DNA of 15,946 bases from Acidobacteriota bacterium (lineage in GTDB: Bacteria > Acidobacteriota > Terriglobia > Terriglobales > Acidobacteriaceae). The position numbers were made by a program, and so were the translations under genes. Positions 1-7,856 of this stretch are shown piece by piece (position 1 is the stretch's first letter; every line of letters starts with the position of its first letter). The notes below the pieces were generated by a model. That model had not been told where the DNA came from. It saw only the letters and a list, made by a program, of their open reading frames with translations, and did not search any database. Where the stretch lies: NCBI GenBank assembly GCA_003225615.1, contig QIAS01000070.1:1-15946 (forward strand). Direction: 5' to 3'.

Positions 1-1092
1 CAATGTGCCGGTGCGATCCACTAGGCTTTGCGTGTCAAAACCATCCATTACGAAAGCAAATTGGCCGTTCAGACTGGCGTTGGAGAACGATGTGCTCTGT
101 TGCAGGTCAGCAGTTCCGTCCTCTTGCTTCGACGTATCATTCACCAGGAAAAAAACGCGTGATGGGTTCACCATCCAGAAAACGTCCTGGATAGTAATTC
201 CATTTTGCAGATTCAATGTCACAGCCGCGCGGCCGATTGAGCTCATAGTATAGGTGCCGCTCAAGCCCACATTGGTGGTCTGGTTGCCATCCTGTACGGC
301 ATCATAATTTCCAGTGGAGATGGTGCCGCTGCCGGCAGTAAAAACTCCGGCGCTGCGCGCCCCGCCGACGCCGTCTAGAGCTGTGTCCCCCACGCTGCCA
401 AACGCAAAGGAGCCGGTCAATGACGCAGCTGAGAATGGCCCAGCACTTTGTTTTTCGGCACGTCCCAAAGCCAGAACGCCGGGATCGGTTTGCAACAGTC
501 TCATAGTGCTTGCGTTCACAATGTAATAGGCGAAATTAGACGTGATTCCGTTGCTATTGCTTAGAACCAGCGTTCCCCGGCCGTTTGCCGCTGGAGCATT
601 CACACTGCCGCTGAGTGTGGGCGAAGTCAGCCCTGTGCTCGCCAGCACATCCTCGTTACCGGTAATGCTGCCCGCGTTAATCGTCATCGCGCCGACATTC
701 GCCGTCGAATCCTGAGCGTGGACACGGAAGACAAACGTCCCACTCGGAGTGGTAAATGCGGTTGTGTCCTGTTTTTCCGCTGATCCGCCGCCGGTTGCGA
801 AGCCGTCGGTCTCAATCAGGTAGAGCTGGGAACCGTTCAGCAGGCTCACGCCGAATTGAACAATATTGATGTTGCCCGTGCCGTCATTATGCAGGCTGTA
901 ATTTCCGGTGATCGCGTTGGAAGCGAAGGCGCCGCTTTGGGAAAAATCGTCGGTGCCGCTGGTGATATGCCCGTTGCCATCCGCCGTGAAAACGCCTGCC
1001 TCGGAATAAGCAACGAAACTGCCGCCCCCGGAAGGGGTCGCGGTGCCTGACAGGGAGTAGGCGTACTGCCCGTTGAGGCTGGCATTGCTGAA
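1..1092 (-). repeat. Four tandem protein modules of about 110 residues
   Basis: Within the lipoprotein, the module starts lie at about 1092, 756, 435 and 87 (reading leftward), giving spacings of 112, 107 and 116 codons. Modules 1 and 4 share FSNASLNGQ followed by aromatic-Ala-aromatic; module 3 reads FSAASLTGSFAF; module 2 (FTTPSGTFVF) is the most diverged. Modules 1 and 3 also share an 'AGVFTA...G.I..G' segment. The similarity is clear in protein but not in DNA, so the duplications are old. The fourth module is cut by the window edge. Confidence 0.7.
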
Positions 1093-1248
1093 GTTTCCTG
1101 TGACGGGTGGGTTGCGAGGAGTGCTGCCTCCACCGCACGCGAACGAAAACAGAAGCAATATCAGTCCCGTGCACAGCAGCGCCTTGTTCCCGGCGGGCGA
1201 TAGGCGGAGGAATTGCGTTAACTGGGACGAACGGTTCCTATGGTTCAC
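1..1248 (-). CDS. Modular repeat lipoprotein, C-terminus beyond the window
   Basis: An uninterrupted minus-strand frame of 416 codons begins at a GTG at 1246-1248, with GGGAG about 7 nt upstream, and continues past position 1. The first 37 residues are a basic N-region and a hydrophobic stretch (LILLLFSFA), followed by Cys38 and GGGS. This looks like a lipoprotein signal, so the product is probably tethered to a membrane facing the periplasm or cell surface. The rest is rich in Gly, Ser, Asn and Thr and consists of modules of about 110 residues starting near residues 53, 165, 272 and 388. Each opens with a phrase such as FSNASLNGQYAY and closes with an 'LxxTD...GxAExQ' segment. The pattern suggests beta-structured repeats. 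I do not recognise a catalytic motif and assign no function. The total length is unknown because the gene is cut. Confidence 0.8.
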   Translation of the reverse strand, partial: MNHRNRSSQLTQFLRLSPAGNKALLCTGLILLLFSFACGGGSTPRNPPVTGNFSNASLNGQYAYSLSGTATPSGGGSFVAYSEAGVFTADGNGHITSGTDDFSQSGAFASNAITGNYSLHNDGTGNINIVQFGVSLLNGSQLYLIETDGFATGGGSAEKQDTTAFTTPSGTFVFRVHAQDSTANVGAMTINAGSITGNEDVLASTGLTSPTLSGSVNAPAANGRGTLVLSNSNGITSNFAYYIVNASTMRLLQTDPGVLALGRAEKQSAGPFSAASLTGSFAFGSVGDTALDGVGGARSAGVFTAGSGTISTGNYDAVQDGNQTTNVGLSGTYTMSSIGRAAVTLNLQNGITIQDVFWMVNPSRVFFLVNDTSKQEDGTADLQQSTSFSNASLNGQFAFVMDGFDTQSLVDRTGTL

Positions 1249-1283
1249 AGCAGACTCCCGTTAAATGGTTGGACTTTTAGTTT

Positions 1284-1312
1284 TTCTAACACATTAGAGT
1301 AAGGAAAGTTCC
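1284..1312 (-). promoter_or_regulatory. Possible ECF-sigma-type promoter for the lipoprotein gene
   Basis: On the minus strand GGAACTT (1306-1312) is followed after 16 bp by TTAGAA (1284-1289), about 36 bp ahead of the GTG start. GGAACTT matches the -35 element of RpoE-like extracytoplasmic-function sigma factors, and the -10 is one base from TCAGA. This is a motif match by eye only; no good sigma-70 pair was seen here. Confidence 0.25.
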
Positions 1313-1396
1313 GCGAAGTGAGACGGTCAAACAGCCCGCCTGGAACGAAAGTAACGTTTGTTATGTGATAGGACATCGCTTGCAGGGTACCGGTGC

Positions 1397-2368
1397 TCAG
1401 CTTGCGGTTTCCTGCTTGCGGGCATTTCCTGAACTCTGGCCGTTAGCCCGAAAGAAGTCGTCTCGGTATTTAGCGTCGCGGAAAGCCTCCGTGCCACCAG
1501 GCCTGGTGGTTGAGAGAGCGCCGGCGAGGTTGCCGCTGGCCAGGCAAGCCGGAAGATCACCTCCGCGCACGTACTGATGGAGAAAGCCGGCGTTGAAGCT
1601 GTCTCCCGCGCCCACCGCATCCATGGGAGCCACCTTGGCCGCTGCTGCGGTAAAGCGCTGTGGGCCCTGCTGCGCGAGAGCCCCCTGGGCTCCCAGTTTG
1701 ACCACAACGATCGGGACCCGGCTCGCCAGCTTCGCGATCGCGGCCTCCAAATTTTCGGTACTGGTTATTCGAGTAGCCTCGCGCACGTTGGGCAAAAAGA
1801 CATCCACGTATCGAAGGGCTTCTTGCAAACCGCCCTCCCAGCGGTCATCAGGATCGTCATTGGTATCGAGAGAAATCGTCAGGCCGGACGCCTTCAGCTT
1901 CTGAAACAGTTCGATAACCCGAGGTTGCAACCCTCGCTGCAGGTAGAACGAAGAAAAATGAAAGTGTCGCGAGGAGGAGAGATATTCAAAATCTAGGTCG
2001 TCGAAATTTATTTCGAACGTAGTTCCCGCATAGGTAACCATGTTGCGCCAACTGGGACGCTGTAGCACAAGAGTAAGGCCGGTCTTGGTGGGGCCGGGCA
2101 CACGCCGCAGCTTGGAGACGTCGACGTTGCCCGCTGCCAGCCGATCCAGGGCGATTTGGCCAAGTTGATCATCGCCGATCCGCGAGATGAATCCTACACG
2201 GCTACCCAGCGCGGCAAGGTTGTGAGCCACGATGGTAGAGGATCCCCCTAGCGTCAGCATCATTCCTTCGGCAAGCAGTTCGCGCTCCGGAGGAAGTTCA
2301 TCCGGCAGCCCGTAGAAGATCAGATCAAGGTTCAGTTCTCCTGCAATCGTAACGTCGAATCGGGGCAT
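1397..2368 (-). CDS. PfkB-family carbohydrate kinase
   Basis: A 323-residue cytoplasmic sugar kinase of the ribokinase/PfkB family, expected to transfer phosphate from ATP to a sugar or nucleoside hydroxyl. The N-terminal beta-strand with GELNLDLIF (10-18), the substrate-side GGSSTIVAHNLAALG (41-55) and the C-terminal signature DAVGAGDSFNAGF (250-262) are all present; Asp256 is the expected catalytic base and the GAGD stretch the anion hole. I chose the ATG at 2366-2368 over a TTG 30 codons upstream (2458), because the extra residues are unlike the family and a perfect TATAAT lies between the two starts. The ATG has no clear Shine-Dalgarno sequence. The family phosphorylates ribose, fructose, KDG, adenosine and others, and no neighbouring sugar gene narrows the substrate. 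It lies 114 bp after msrQ on the same strand. Confidence 0.9.
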   Translation of the reverse strand: MPRFDVTIAGELNLDLIFYGLPDELPPERELLAEGMMLTLGGSSTIVAHNLAALGSRVGFISRIGDDQLGQIALDRLAAGNVDVSKLRRVPGPTKTGLTLVLQRPSWRNMVTYAGTTFEINFDDLDFEYLSSSRHFHFSSFYLQRGLQPRVIELFQKLKASGLTISLDTNDDPDDRWEGGLQEALRYVDVFLPNVREATRITSTENLEAAIAKLASRVPIVVVKLGAQGALAQQGPQRFTAAAAKVAPMDAVGAGDSFNAGFLHQYVRGGDLPACLASGNLAGALSTTRPGGTEAFRDAKYRDDFFRANGQSSGNARKQETAS

Positions 2369-2419
2369 GATTTGTTTGCCAAATATGTAGCGAGAAAAGG
2401 CAGAGTGCGTGAATCCCAA

Positions 2420-2425
2420 ATTATA
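2420..2425 (-). promoter_or_regulatory. Perfect -10 hexamer ahead of the pfkB gene
   Basis: The minus strand reads TATAAT here, 51 bp upstream of the chosen ATG. A hexamer 17 bp further upstream reads CTCGGC, which is not a usable -35, so the promoter would be weak or activator-dependent. The position supports separate transcription from msrPQ and argues against the upstream TTG start. Confidence 0.3.
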
Positions 2426-2482
2426 ACGGGGTATCTCGAAAGGCCGAGCAGGAGGCAAAAAAGCATGCAGGCGGATCGCGAT

Positions 2483-3136
2483 TTATCCTTCGGTAACTTC
2501 CACGCGTTGACGCCGAAGAGCTGCAGGGTTTTTTACGTTAATTCTAGCTCTTGCCGAACCCGCTATTCGATAACCCAGCAGCAGGGCCAGCACCGCCGCG
2601 TACTGCAGCGGCTTACGGAGATCCGCTTTTACCAGCCAGATATAGTGGGTCACGCCCGCTGCGGCGCTGACGTAAATCAGCCGGTGCAGCAGGTTCCACC
2701 GCCGCCCGCCCAGGCGGCGAATCCATCCTGATGTGGAAGTAATTGCCAACGGAATCAGCAATATGAATCCTGTAAACCCGGCAGTAATGAAGCGCCGCTT
2801 GGCCACGTCCGCCAGCATTTCATGCACATCAAAGAACTTGTCCAGCCAGATATACGTAAGGAAATGAAGGCTGGCATAGAAAAACGCGAAAAGGCCGAAC
2901 ATGCGGCGGAAACGAATCATCCAGAGCTGCCCACTGAGCTTGCGCAAAGGCGTAATTGCCAGCGTGACCAGGAGAAAAATTAGTATCCAGTCACCGGTGG
3001 AGTGGGTAATGACCTCAATAGGATTCGCGCCCAGATGGTGCGTGTAACCCTTCCAGCCGAGTCTGGCTACTGGCAGCAGACAGGCAAGAAAGACCAGGAC
3101 TTTGATCCAGCGCAATGACTTCACAGAGGGATTCAA
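2483..3136 (-). CDS. msrQ: Protein-methionine-sulfoxide reductase haem-binding subunit MsrQ
   Basis: A 217-residue inner-membrane b-type cytochrome (formerly YedZ) that passes electrons from the respiratory chain to periplasmic MsrP for repair of oxidised methionines. About six hydrophobic segments are visible (near 11-24, 49-63, 79-97, 117-135, 152-168, 175-192). Histidines expected to hold haem are His91 (YASLHFLTY), His151 (WNLLHRLIY) and His164 (GVTHYIW), spaced as in the family. The basic tail ends in a short charged stretch. Its ATG overlaps the msrP stop by 4 bp, so translation is probably coupled. Length is normal for the family. The quinone or flavin partner is not in the window. Confidence 0.95.
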   Translation of the reverse strand: MNPSVKSLRWIKVLVFLACLLPVARLGWKGYTHHLGANPIEVITHSTGDWILIFLLVTLAITPLRKLSGQLWMIRFRRMFGLFAFFYASLHFLTYIWLDKFFDVHEMLADVAKRRFITAGFTGFILLIPLAITSTSGWIRRLGGRRWNLLHRLIYVSAAAGVTHYIWLVKADLRKPLQYAAVLALLLGYRIAGSARARINVKNPAALRRQRVEVTEG

Positions 3137-4095
3137 AAATCCTTCCTCAAATCCATGCCGGCGTACAGACTGGCCACCTGCTCGGCATATCCATTGAACA
3201 TCAACGTCGGCCGCTTGGAGAATTCACCCAGCCGCCGCTCTCGGGCCTGGCTCCAGCGCGGATGGTCAACGTTGGGATTCACGTTGGAGTAGAAGCCATA
3301 CTCGCTCGGGGCCGCTTTATTCCAGGTATTTACTGGCTGCTTGTCGGTAAAGCGAATTTTCACAATGGCCTTGGCGCTCTTGAAACCGTACTTCCACGGT
3401 ATCACGATGCGCAGCGGTGCCCCGTCCTGATTGGCCAGAACCTCGCCATACATTCCAAAGCAAAGCAGTGCGAGCGGGTGCATGGCCTCATCCATGCGCA
3501 GCCCTTCTACGTAGGGCCATTCGAGTACTGCCACTTTTTGTCCAGGCATCTGCTTGGGATCATAGATAGTGGTGAACTCGACAAACTTCGCTTTGGTGAG
3601 TGGCTCGGCCTTGTTGATCAGAACGCTCAGAGGAAAGCCAATCCAGGGCACCACGATCGACCAGCCTTCAACGCAGCGGTGCCGGTAAATGCGTTCTTCG
3701 GGAGCAGCCAGCTTGATGATGCTGTCGACGTCGAGAGTCTGTTTATTCTTTACCAGTCCCTCGATCGTTACCGCCCAGGGACGAGTCTTGAAGTCTTTAG
3801 CCAGTCCGGCAGGCTCGTACTTGTCGGTCGAGAATTCGTAATAGTTGTTGTAGTTTGTGACGTCCTTGAACGGCGTGATCGTTTCGGACGTACTGAATGA
3901 ACTTTTCCGCACGTTATCAATTTTTGCCTTGGCTTCGGCCACAGTGGGCGGAGAAGCAATCCTTCGCAGGCTCAGGCCCGTGGCTGCTGCTGCTCCGGCC
4001 ACTGCCGCACCCACAAGGAATTTCCGGCGGTTCACATAGAGCTGCTTTGGAGTGACTTCTGAGGACGCAATATCGGTCGGCTTCTTAATGAGCAT
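3133..4095 (-). CDS. msrP: Protein-methionine-sulfoxide reductase catalytic subunit MsrP (Tat-exported molybdoenzyme)
   Basis: A 320-residue periplasmic molybdopterin enzyme (formerly YedY) of the sulfite oxidase fold that reduces both stereoisomers of methionine sulfoxide in proteins. The N-terminus has a twin-arginine signal, NRRKFLVGAAVAG (22-34), so it is exported folded by Tat. The sulfite-oxidase core includes YRHRCVEGWS (137-146), in which Cys141 is the expected molybdenum ligand, and the typical PLRIVIPWKYGFKSAK (227-242). The C-terminal WSQARERRLG stretch is also family-typical. The start has AGAGGA 8 nt upstream. The gene overlaps msrQ and follows the histidine kinase gene after a 167-bp gap that holds a 6-bp inverted repeat (4153-4158 with 4173-4178). 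MsrPQ is induced by HOCl stress in some proteobacteria; nothing here shows the signal. Confidence 0.96.
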   Translation of the reverse strand: MLIKKPTDIASSEVTPKQLYVNRRKFLVGAAVAGAAAATGLSLRRIASPPTVAEAKAKIDNVRKSSFSTSETITPFKDVTNYNNYYEFSTDKYEPAGLAKDFKTRPWAVTIEGLVKNKQTLDVDSIIKLAAPEERIYRHRCVEGWSIVVPWIGFPLSVLINKAEPLTKAKFVEFTTIYDPKQMPGQKVAVLEWPYVEGLRMDEAMHPLALLCFGMYGEVLANQDGAPLRIVIPWKYGFKSAKAIVKIRFTDKQPVNTWNKAAPSEYGFYSNVNPNVDHPRWSQARERRLGEFSKRPTLMFNGYAEQVASLYAGMDLRKDF

Positions 4096-4262
4096 GAAAT
4101 GAATCCTCTTCGAGAGTACCGATCCACTCTATCGATTAGATGCAAAGCCATCCCGCGTTCTTTGTAGATAGGACGCGGCCAGCACGTAAAAGTTTCATTT
4201 TTGCCGCTCAGCGGGAGTTAAGTCCAGGTTCTGCTTTGGCTTGCAGCTCTCGGCTAGTGTCT

Positions 4263-6806
4263 TTAGGAACCATCACCACGCAGCACTTCACGTACCTTGC
4301 GGGACAGTGTCTGGAGGGTGAAGGGCTTCTGCAGAAATGCGGTGCCGGTTTCGAGCACTCCCTGGTGCACGATGGCGTCCTCAGTGTAGCCGGAAAGATA
4401 GAGAACCTTGGTTTCAGGCCGGACCTGCATAAGTCGTTTCGCGAGCTCGCGGCCGCTGATCCCGGGCATGACAACATCGGTAATCATCATGTGAATGGGG
4501 CCGTTGTGGCTCTCTGCGATTTTCAGGCCCTCTTCACCGTTTTCAGCTTCCATGACGGTGTAGCCCTTGGATTCCAGAGTCTCGCGAACCAGCTGGCGCA
4601 CTGATTCCTCGTCTTCGACCAGCAGCACAGTTTCCGAGCCGCCGGTTTCCGTGCTGGCGGTCTTCGCAGGCCCAATGGTGTCGGCCGCGTCTTCCACTTG
4701 TGGAAGATAAATGCGGAAGGTTGTGCCCTGGCCCACTTCGCTTTGCGCGAATACGTATCCGCCACTTTGCTTCACGATGCCATAAACGGTGGACAAGCCC
4801 AGCCCTGTACCCTTTCCTTTCTCCTTGGTTGTGAAGAACGGCTCGAAAATGCGCGATTGAGTTTCCTTATCCATTCCCAAGCCTGTGTCGGTAACCGAGA
4901 TCAAGACATAGGAACCCGGATGGATGAATGTGTGCTCCCGCCGCAGGGCGCCATCCAAGGTCACATTCGCGGTATGTATTGTGATCTTTCCGCCGTCTGG
5001 CATCGCATCTTTTGCATTCACCACCAGGTTCATGATGACCTGTTCGAGCTGACCAGCGTCCGCCCGTGTCCGTCCCAGACCAGTGGACAGCTTGGTTGTG
5101 AGCTCGATGTTCTCGCCGATTAAAGGACGGAGCAGCCGCTCCATATCAGAAACAATGGCATTTACGTCCACTACTTTCAGTTCCAGCAACTGCTTGCGAC
5201 TAAACGCCAGCAATTGCCGGGTGAGCGTGGTGGCGCGGTCGGCTGCCTGCTGCACCGCCAGCGCTTTCTGATACATAGTAGAGGTGGGCTCCATCTGCTC
5301 CAGCAATACTTCTGTATAGCCGCCAATCACCATGAGGAGATTATTGAAATCGTGCGCCACCCCGCCGGCCAGGCGTCCCACAGCTTCCATCTTCTGTGCC
5401 TGGCGGAACTGATCTTCCAGCACCCGCCGTTCCGTGACGTCTTCGGCAATGATCTCCAGGACCTCCTCAGGTTCGGCGATGCCGGTAACCGCGCGCCCGC
5501 TTAGCCGCACTGTGATCGGGCTGCCATCTTTGCGTCTCCACTGCACTTCGATGCTATCCAGCCGTCCATTGCGCCGGAATTCCTTCATTAGCCGGGACTG
5601 TTCCTCGGGATTAAGAAAAATGTCTTTTTTGGGGTCGAGCGCGAGCACCTCTTCGGCGGAATCGTATGCCAACATGCTAATCAACGCAGGGTTGACATCC
5701 AGAAATTTGCCTTCCACGCTGGAGCGGTAAAGCCCATACACAGCACTCTGCACCAAAGATCGATATCGAGCTTCTGACCGGCGCAGGGCTTCTTCATTAC
5801 CTTTGTGTTCGATGGCGCTGGCTAATTGCTGAGACACGAAGGTAAGTATGTCTCGATCCCGTTCTCCGAAACGGACGTTATCGGTGTAACTCTGAACCAC
5901 CAGTACGCCGAAAGTATTGCTCGCAATCTTCAGTGGCACACCCATCCAGTCGACGGAGGGGGCTCCGATAAGTGTCACTTCGCCGCGTAGCACAAGTTCA
6001 TCAAATACACGCGGAGTGGCCAGTAACGGCTCGCCGGTGCGCAGCACGTATTCCGTCAGGCCCCGGCCGAGCTTCTTGGGCGCCGGAGTTGGATCTTCTT
6101 CGTCCACAAAGTAAGGAAAGCTGAGGAGTTGCGTGACAGGATCGTAAAGTGCGATGTAAAAATTCCGTGCGTTCATCAGCTCGCCGACAATGTTGTGCAT
6201 GGCTGCATAAAACTGCTGTAGGTCTTCGGCTGAGCTGGTTCGTTCTGCAATGCGGTACAGCGCTGAACTGAGGGCTTCGGCGCGTTTTTGGTCGGAGATG
6301 TCGCGATAAAGCGCGTAAATCGCTGCTTGCCTGCCACCGATGATCACCGGCGCGGTGGAGATGCACACGTCCACTTGCGTGCCATCTTTGCGCTGCCGCT
6401 TGGTCTCGAGGGTTACTTTCTCCCCTTTTGCGAGCGTCTCACCAATCCAGCAAGTCTCGGCGCTTCGATCGGGGGGCACAATTAGCTCATCAATGCGCTT
6501 GCCCAAAGCCTCTTCCGGGCTGTACCCAAACACTCGTGTGAATTCGGCATTAATACGGGTAACCCGGTAGCGCGGGTCGAGAATGCTGAGCGCCTCGGGA
6601 GTGCATTCCACCAATTGCTCGAGGAACGCTTGTTGTACTTCACGGGATTCTTCGTTCCAGTTGGCGGAGATGCTTTCCGGGGGACTGCTTAGCTCTGTGC
6701 CCGGATCCAGCAATGTGGGCGGCGAACCCTGCTGCAAGGCTTGCTTCAGCAACTTCGCGCGCACCAAGTCCGTAGACTTTGGACCGCGGGTGATCTTCTC
6801 ACCCAT
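4263..6806 (-). CDS. Cytoplasmic PAS-GAF-PAS hybrid sensor histidine kinase with C-terminal receiver
   Basis: An 847-residue hybrid kinase. Domain order: PAS (about 60-175), GAF (185-335), PAS with PAC (345-465), HisKA dimerisation domain (467-535), HATPase_c (580-705) and receiver (724-843). The phospho-acceptor is His485 in GGVAHDFNN, the N-box Asn597 in NLVVNAKDAM, the G1 box DTGLGM (640-645) and the G2 box GKGTGLGLS (664-672). The receiver has acidic Glu731/Asp732, phospho-Asp777 (ITDVVMPG), Ser805 and Lys827. The HDFNN form places it with NtrB-like kinases. There is no signal peptide or membrane segment, so it senses an intracellular cue through PAS or GAF. Start: ATG at 6804-6806 with GGGAGGAA 8 nt upstream. 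No separate response regulator lies nearby. All catalytic residues appear intact. Confidence 0.93.
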   Translation of the reverse strand: MGEKITRGPKSTDLVRAKLLKQALQQGSPPTLLDPGTELSSPPESISANWNEESREVQQAFLEQLVECTPEALSILDPRYRVTRINAEFTRVFGYSPEEALGKRIDELIVPPDRSAETCWIGETLAKGEKVTLETKRQRKDGTQVDVCISTAPVIIGGRQAAIYALYRDISDQKRAEALSSALYRIAERTSSAEDLQQFYAAMHNIVGELMNARNFYIALYDPVTQLLSFPYFVDEEDPTPAPKKLGRGLTEYVLRTGEPLLATPRVFDELVLRGEVTLIGAPSVDWMGVPLKIASNTFGVLVVQSYTDNVRFGERDRDILTFVSQQLASAIEHKGNEEALRRSEARYRSLVQSAVYGLYRSSVEGKFLDVNPALISMLAYDSAEEVLALDPKKDIFLNPEEQSRLMKEFRRNGRLDSIEVQWRRKDGSPITVRLSGRAVTGIAEPEEVLEIIAEDVTERRVLEDQFRQAQKMEAVGRLAGGVAHDFNNLLMVIGGYTEVLLEQMEPTSTMYQKALAVQQAADRATTLTRQLLAFSRKQLLELKVVDVNAIVSDMERLLRPLIGENIELTTKLSTGLGRTRADAGQLEQVIMNLVVNAKDAMPDGGKITIHTANVTLDGALRREHTFIHPGSYVLISVTDTGLGMDKETQSRIFEPFFTTKEKGKGTGLGLSTVYGIVKQSGGYVFAQSEVGQGTTFRIYLPQVEDAADTIGPAKTASTETGGSETVLLVEDEESVRQLVRETLESKGYTVMEAENGEEGLKIAESHNGPIHMMITDVVMPGISGRELAKRLMQVRPETKVLYLSGYTEDAIVHQGVLETGTAFLQKPFTLQTLSRKVREVLRGDGS

Positions 6807-6889
6807 GCAGGATTTCCTCCCGGAGGGCCTTAAATAGAGCTATCTCGGATGTTAGTTCGCAAGCTGGTGACTCGAAAGTTACGGAGGTA

Positions 6890-6918
6890 ATTCTGCAAAT
6901 GGGAAAAACGCGTGTAAA
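6890..6918 (-). promoter_or_regulatory. Candidate sigma-70 promoter for the hybrid kinase
   Basis: On the minus strand TTTACA (6913-6918, one mismatch to TTGACA) is separated by 17 bp from CAGAAT (6890-6895, four of six matches to TATAAT). It sits just beyond the PilZ stop codon and would give a 5' leader of roughly 75 nt. If real, the kinase is at least partly expressed independently of the PilZ/PBP pair. Judged by eye only. Confidence 0.35.
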
Positions 6919-6923
6919 TCGAG

Positions 6924-7316
6924 CTACTTACCCGAGGTGTCGGAGACCCCTGTCGCGGACAGCATTTCGCAGACCCGCTGCATGGCGCTGCGCTGCTCCG
7001 GGTTAATCGTCAGAAATTCGAAACCGTAGTGCAAGCCCCGCCGGTAGCGAACTATGGCCCGCAATTTCAGCGGATAGGAGCTCAGCGGCAGTTGAAACTC
7101 CATGGAAACGACCTCGCCCGGCTCCAGGTCTCCCGTCAGCGTGCCGCCAATGCCATCCTCTCCGAATTCCGTCGAGCGCCCCCAAAAGTGACTTTGCCCC
7201 GCCTCCCGGAAGACGCTTACTGACAGGCGTATGTCCAGCAAATAGCGCCGGTAACGCCGCTTGTTCCGGGAAGGAAGGGCAGGATCCGGATCGGCTTTGC
7301 TCGGGTCTTTCGTCAT
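6924..7316 (-). CDS. PilZ-domain protein with a degenerate second motif
   Basis: A 130-residue soluble protein that reads as a single PilZ domain, the fold that usually binds cyclic di-GMP. The first motif RxxxR is present (Arg20 and Arg24 in NKRRYRRYLL) ahead of the first strand IRLSVSVF. The second motif, normally D/NxSxxG, is replaced by EFGEDG (50-55) followed by IGGTL, so the Asp/Asn and Ser are lost. The later strands (MEFQLPLSSYPLKLRAIVRYRR, then HYGFEF) match the usual PilZ barrel and the C-terminal part is helical. It starts 21 bp after the stop of the exported PBP-like gene, implying co-transcription; its own ribosome site is weak, consistent with coupling. Whether it still binds cyclic di-GMP is uncertain. 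Confidence 0.75.
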   Translation of the reverse strand: MTKDPSKADPDPALPSRNKRRYRRYLLDIRLSVSVFREAGQSHFWGRSTEFGEDGIGGTLTGDLEPGEVVSMEFQLPLSSYPLKLRAIVRYRRGLHYGFEFLTINPEQRSAMQRVCEMLSATGVSDTSGK

Positions 7317-7337
7317 CAGTGCGTAATCCCGGGTGCG

Positions 7338-7808
7338 CTAGTTCCCGTGCAGGGAATAACCCGGCTCGAGCGGGAGCTTGCCACCAATTTTAACCACGGC
7401 GATTCCGCTGGTAATCGAGTAGACATCGACTAGGCCCACTGCTCCGGGAGTTGATTCCACTTTCTTAACCAGAGCGTCATCAGAGTTGACCACTACAATG
7501 GCAGCGCGATTTACGTGTTCGTGATTTACCCCTGCAACCAGGGCGTTCACCGCATTAGGTGACATTCCATAGACTTTGTCTACCACGATCTTCGCATCGG
7601 GTGAGGCCGGCTCGCGGATCACTAGCGTTATCGGTTTGCCGTTGGGCCAGTGGCTGATCTGCGCCTTGCAAACCTTAACCAGCTCGGCCATGGTGATCGT
7701 GGCCACCGGCGTTGATTTGTTGGATACAAGGGCGATGTCCTTGGACCAGGCACACGGAACCCAGCTCAGGAGCACTAGACCAAGCGCAAGCACACTTCGA
7801 TTGGGCAC
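7338..7808 (-). CDS. Short exported PBP-like (phosphate-binding PstS-type) protein
   Basis: A 156-residue protein with a signal peptide (about 1-22, cleavage probably after AWS) and a single periplasmic-binding-protein-like domain. IALVSNKSTPVATITMAEL near the N-terminus, an HWPNGKPITLVIREP stretch (53-67) and PGAVGLVDVYSI (121-132) resemble the PstS-type fold, in which the segments just after 'NGK.I' and before 'G.IGY' line the ligand site. PstS proteins are about 300 residues, so this corresponds to one lobe or a minimal form. It starts at GTG 7806-7808 with AGGGGGG 7 nt upstream. No ABC permease or ATPase is nearby, so it is more likely a binding or sensing protein than a transporter part. 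The next gene downstream, 21 bp away, is the PilZ protein. Confidence 0.7.
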   Translation of the reverse strand: MPNRSVLALGLVLLSWVPCAWSKDIALVSNKSTPVATITMAELVKVCKAQISHWPNGKPITLVIREPASPDAKIVVDKVYGMSPNAVNALVAGVNHEHVNRAAIVVVNSDDALVKKVESTPGAVGLVDVYSITSGIAVVKIGGKLPLEPGYSLHGN

Positions 7809-7856
7809 CGGATTGCCCCCCTGGCACCGCGCAGTCTATCGTTGATTCTCTTGTAA

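Noticed and set aside
314..526. Short plus-strand frames opposite the lipoprotein (also 856-1050)
   Set aside because: They are shadows of the repeat-bearing minus-strand frame and have no ribosome sites or recognisable content.
2369..2458. Upstream TTG start for the PfkB kinase
   Set aside because: The added 30 residues do not resemble the family, and a TATAAT lies downstream of that TTG, within the would-be coding region.
3115..3900. A 261-codon plus-strand frame opposite msrP
   Set aside because: msrP is unmistakable (Tat signal, Mo-ligand Cys, correct length); the antisense frame has no ribosome site or family features.
4153..4178. CCGCGT...ACGCGG inverted repeat between the kinase and msrP genes as a terminator
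   Set aside because: Arms are only 6 bp with a 14-nt loop and no T tract; it may be chance.
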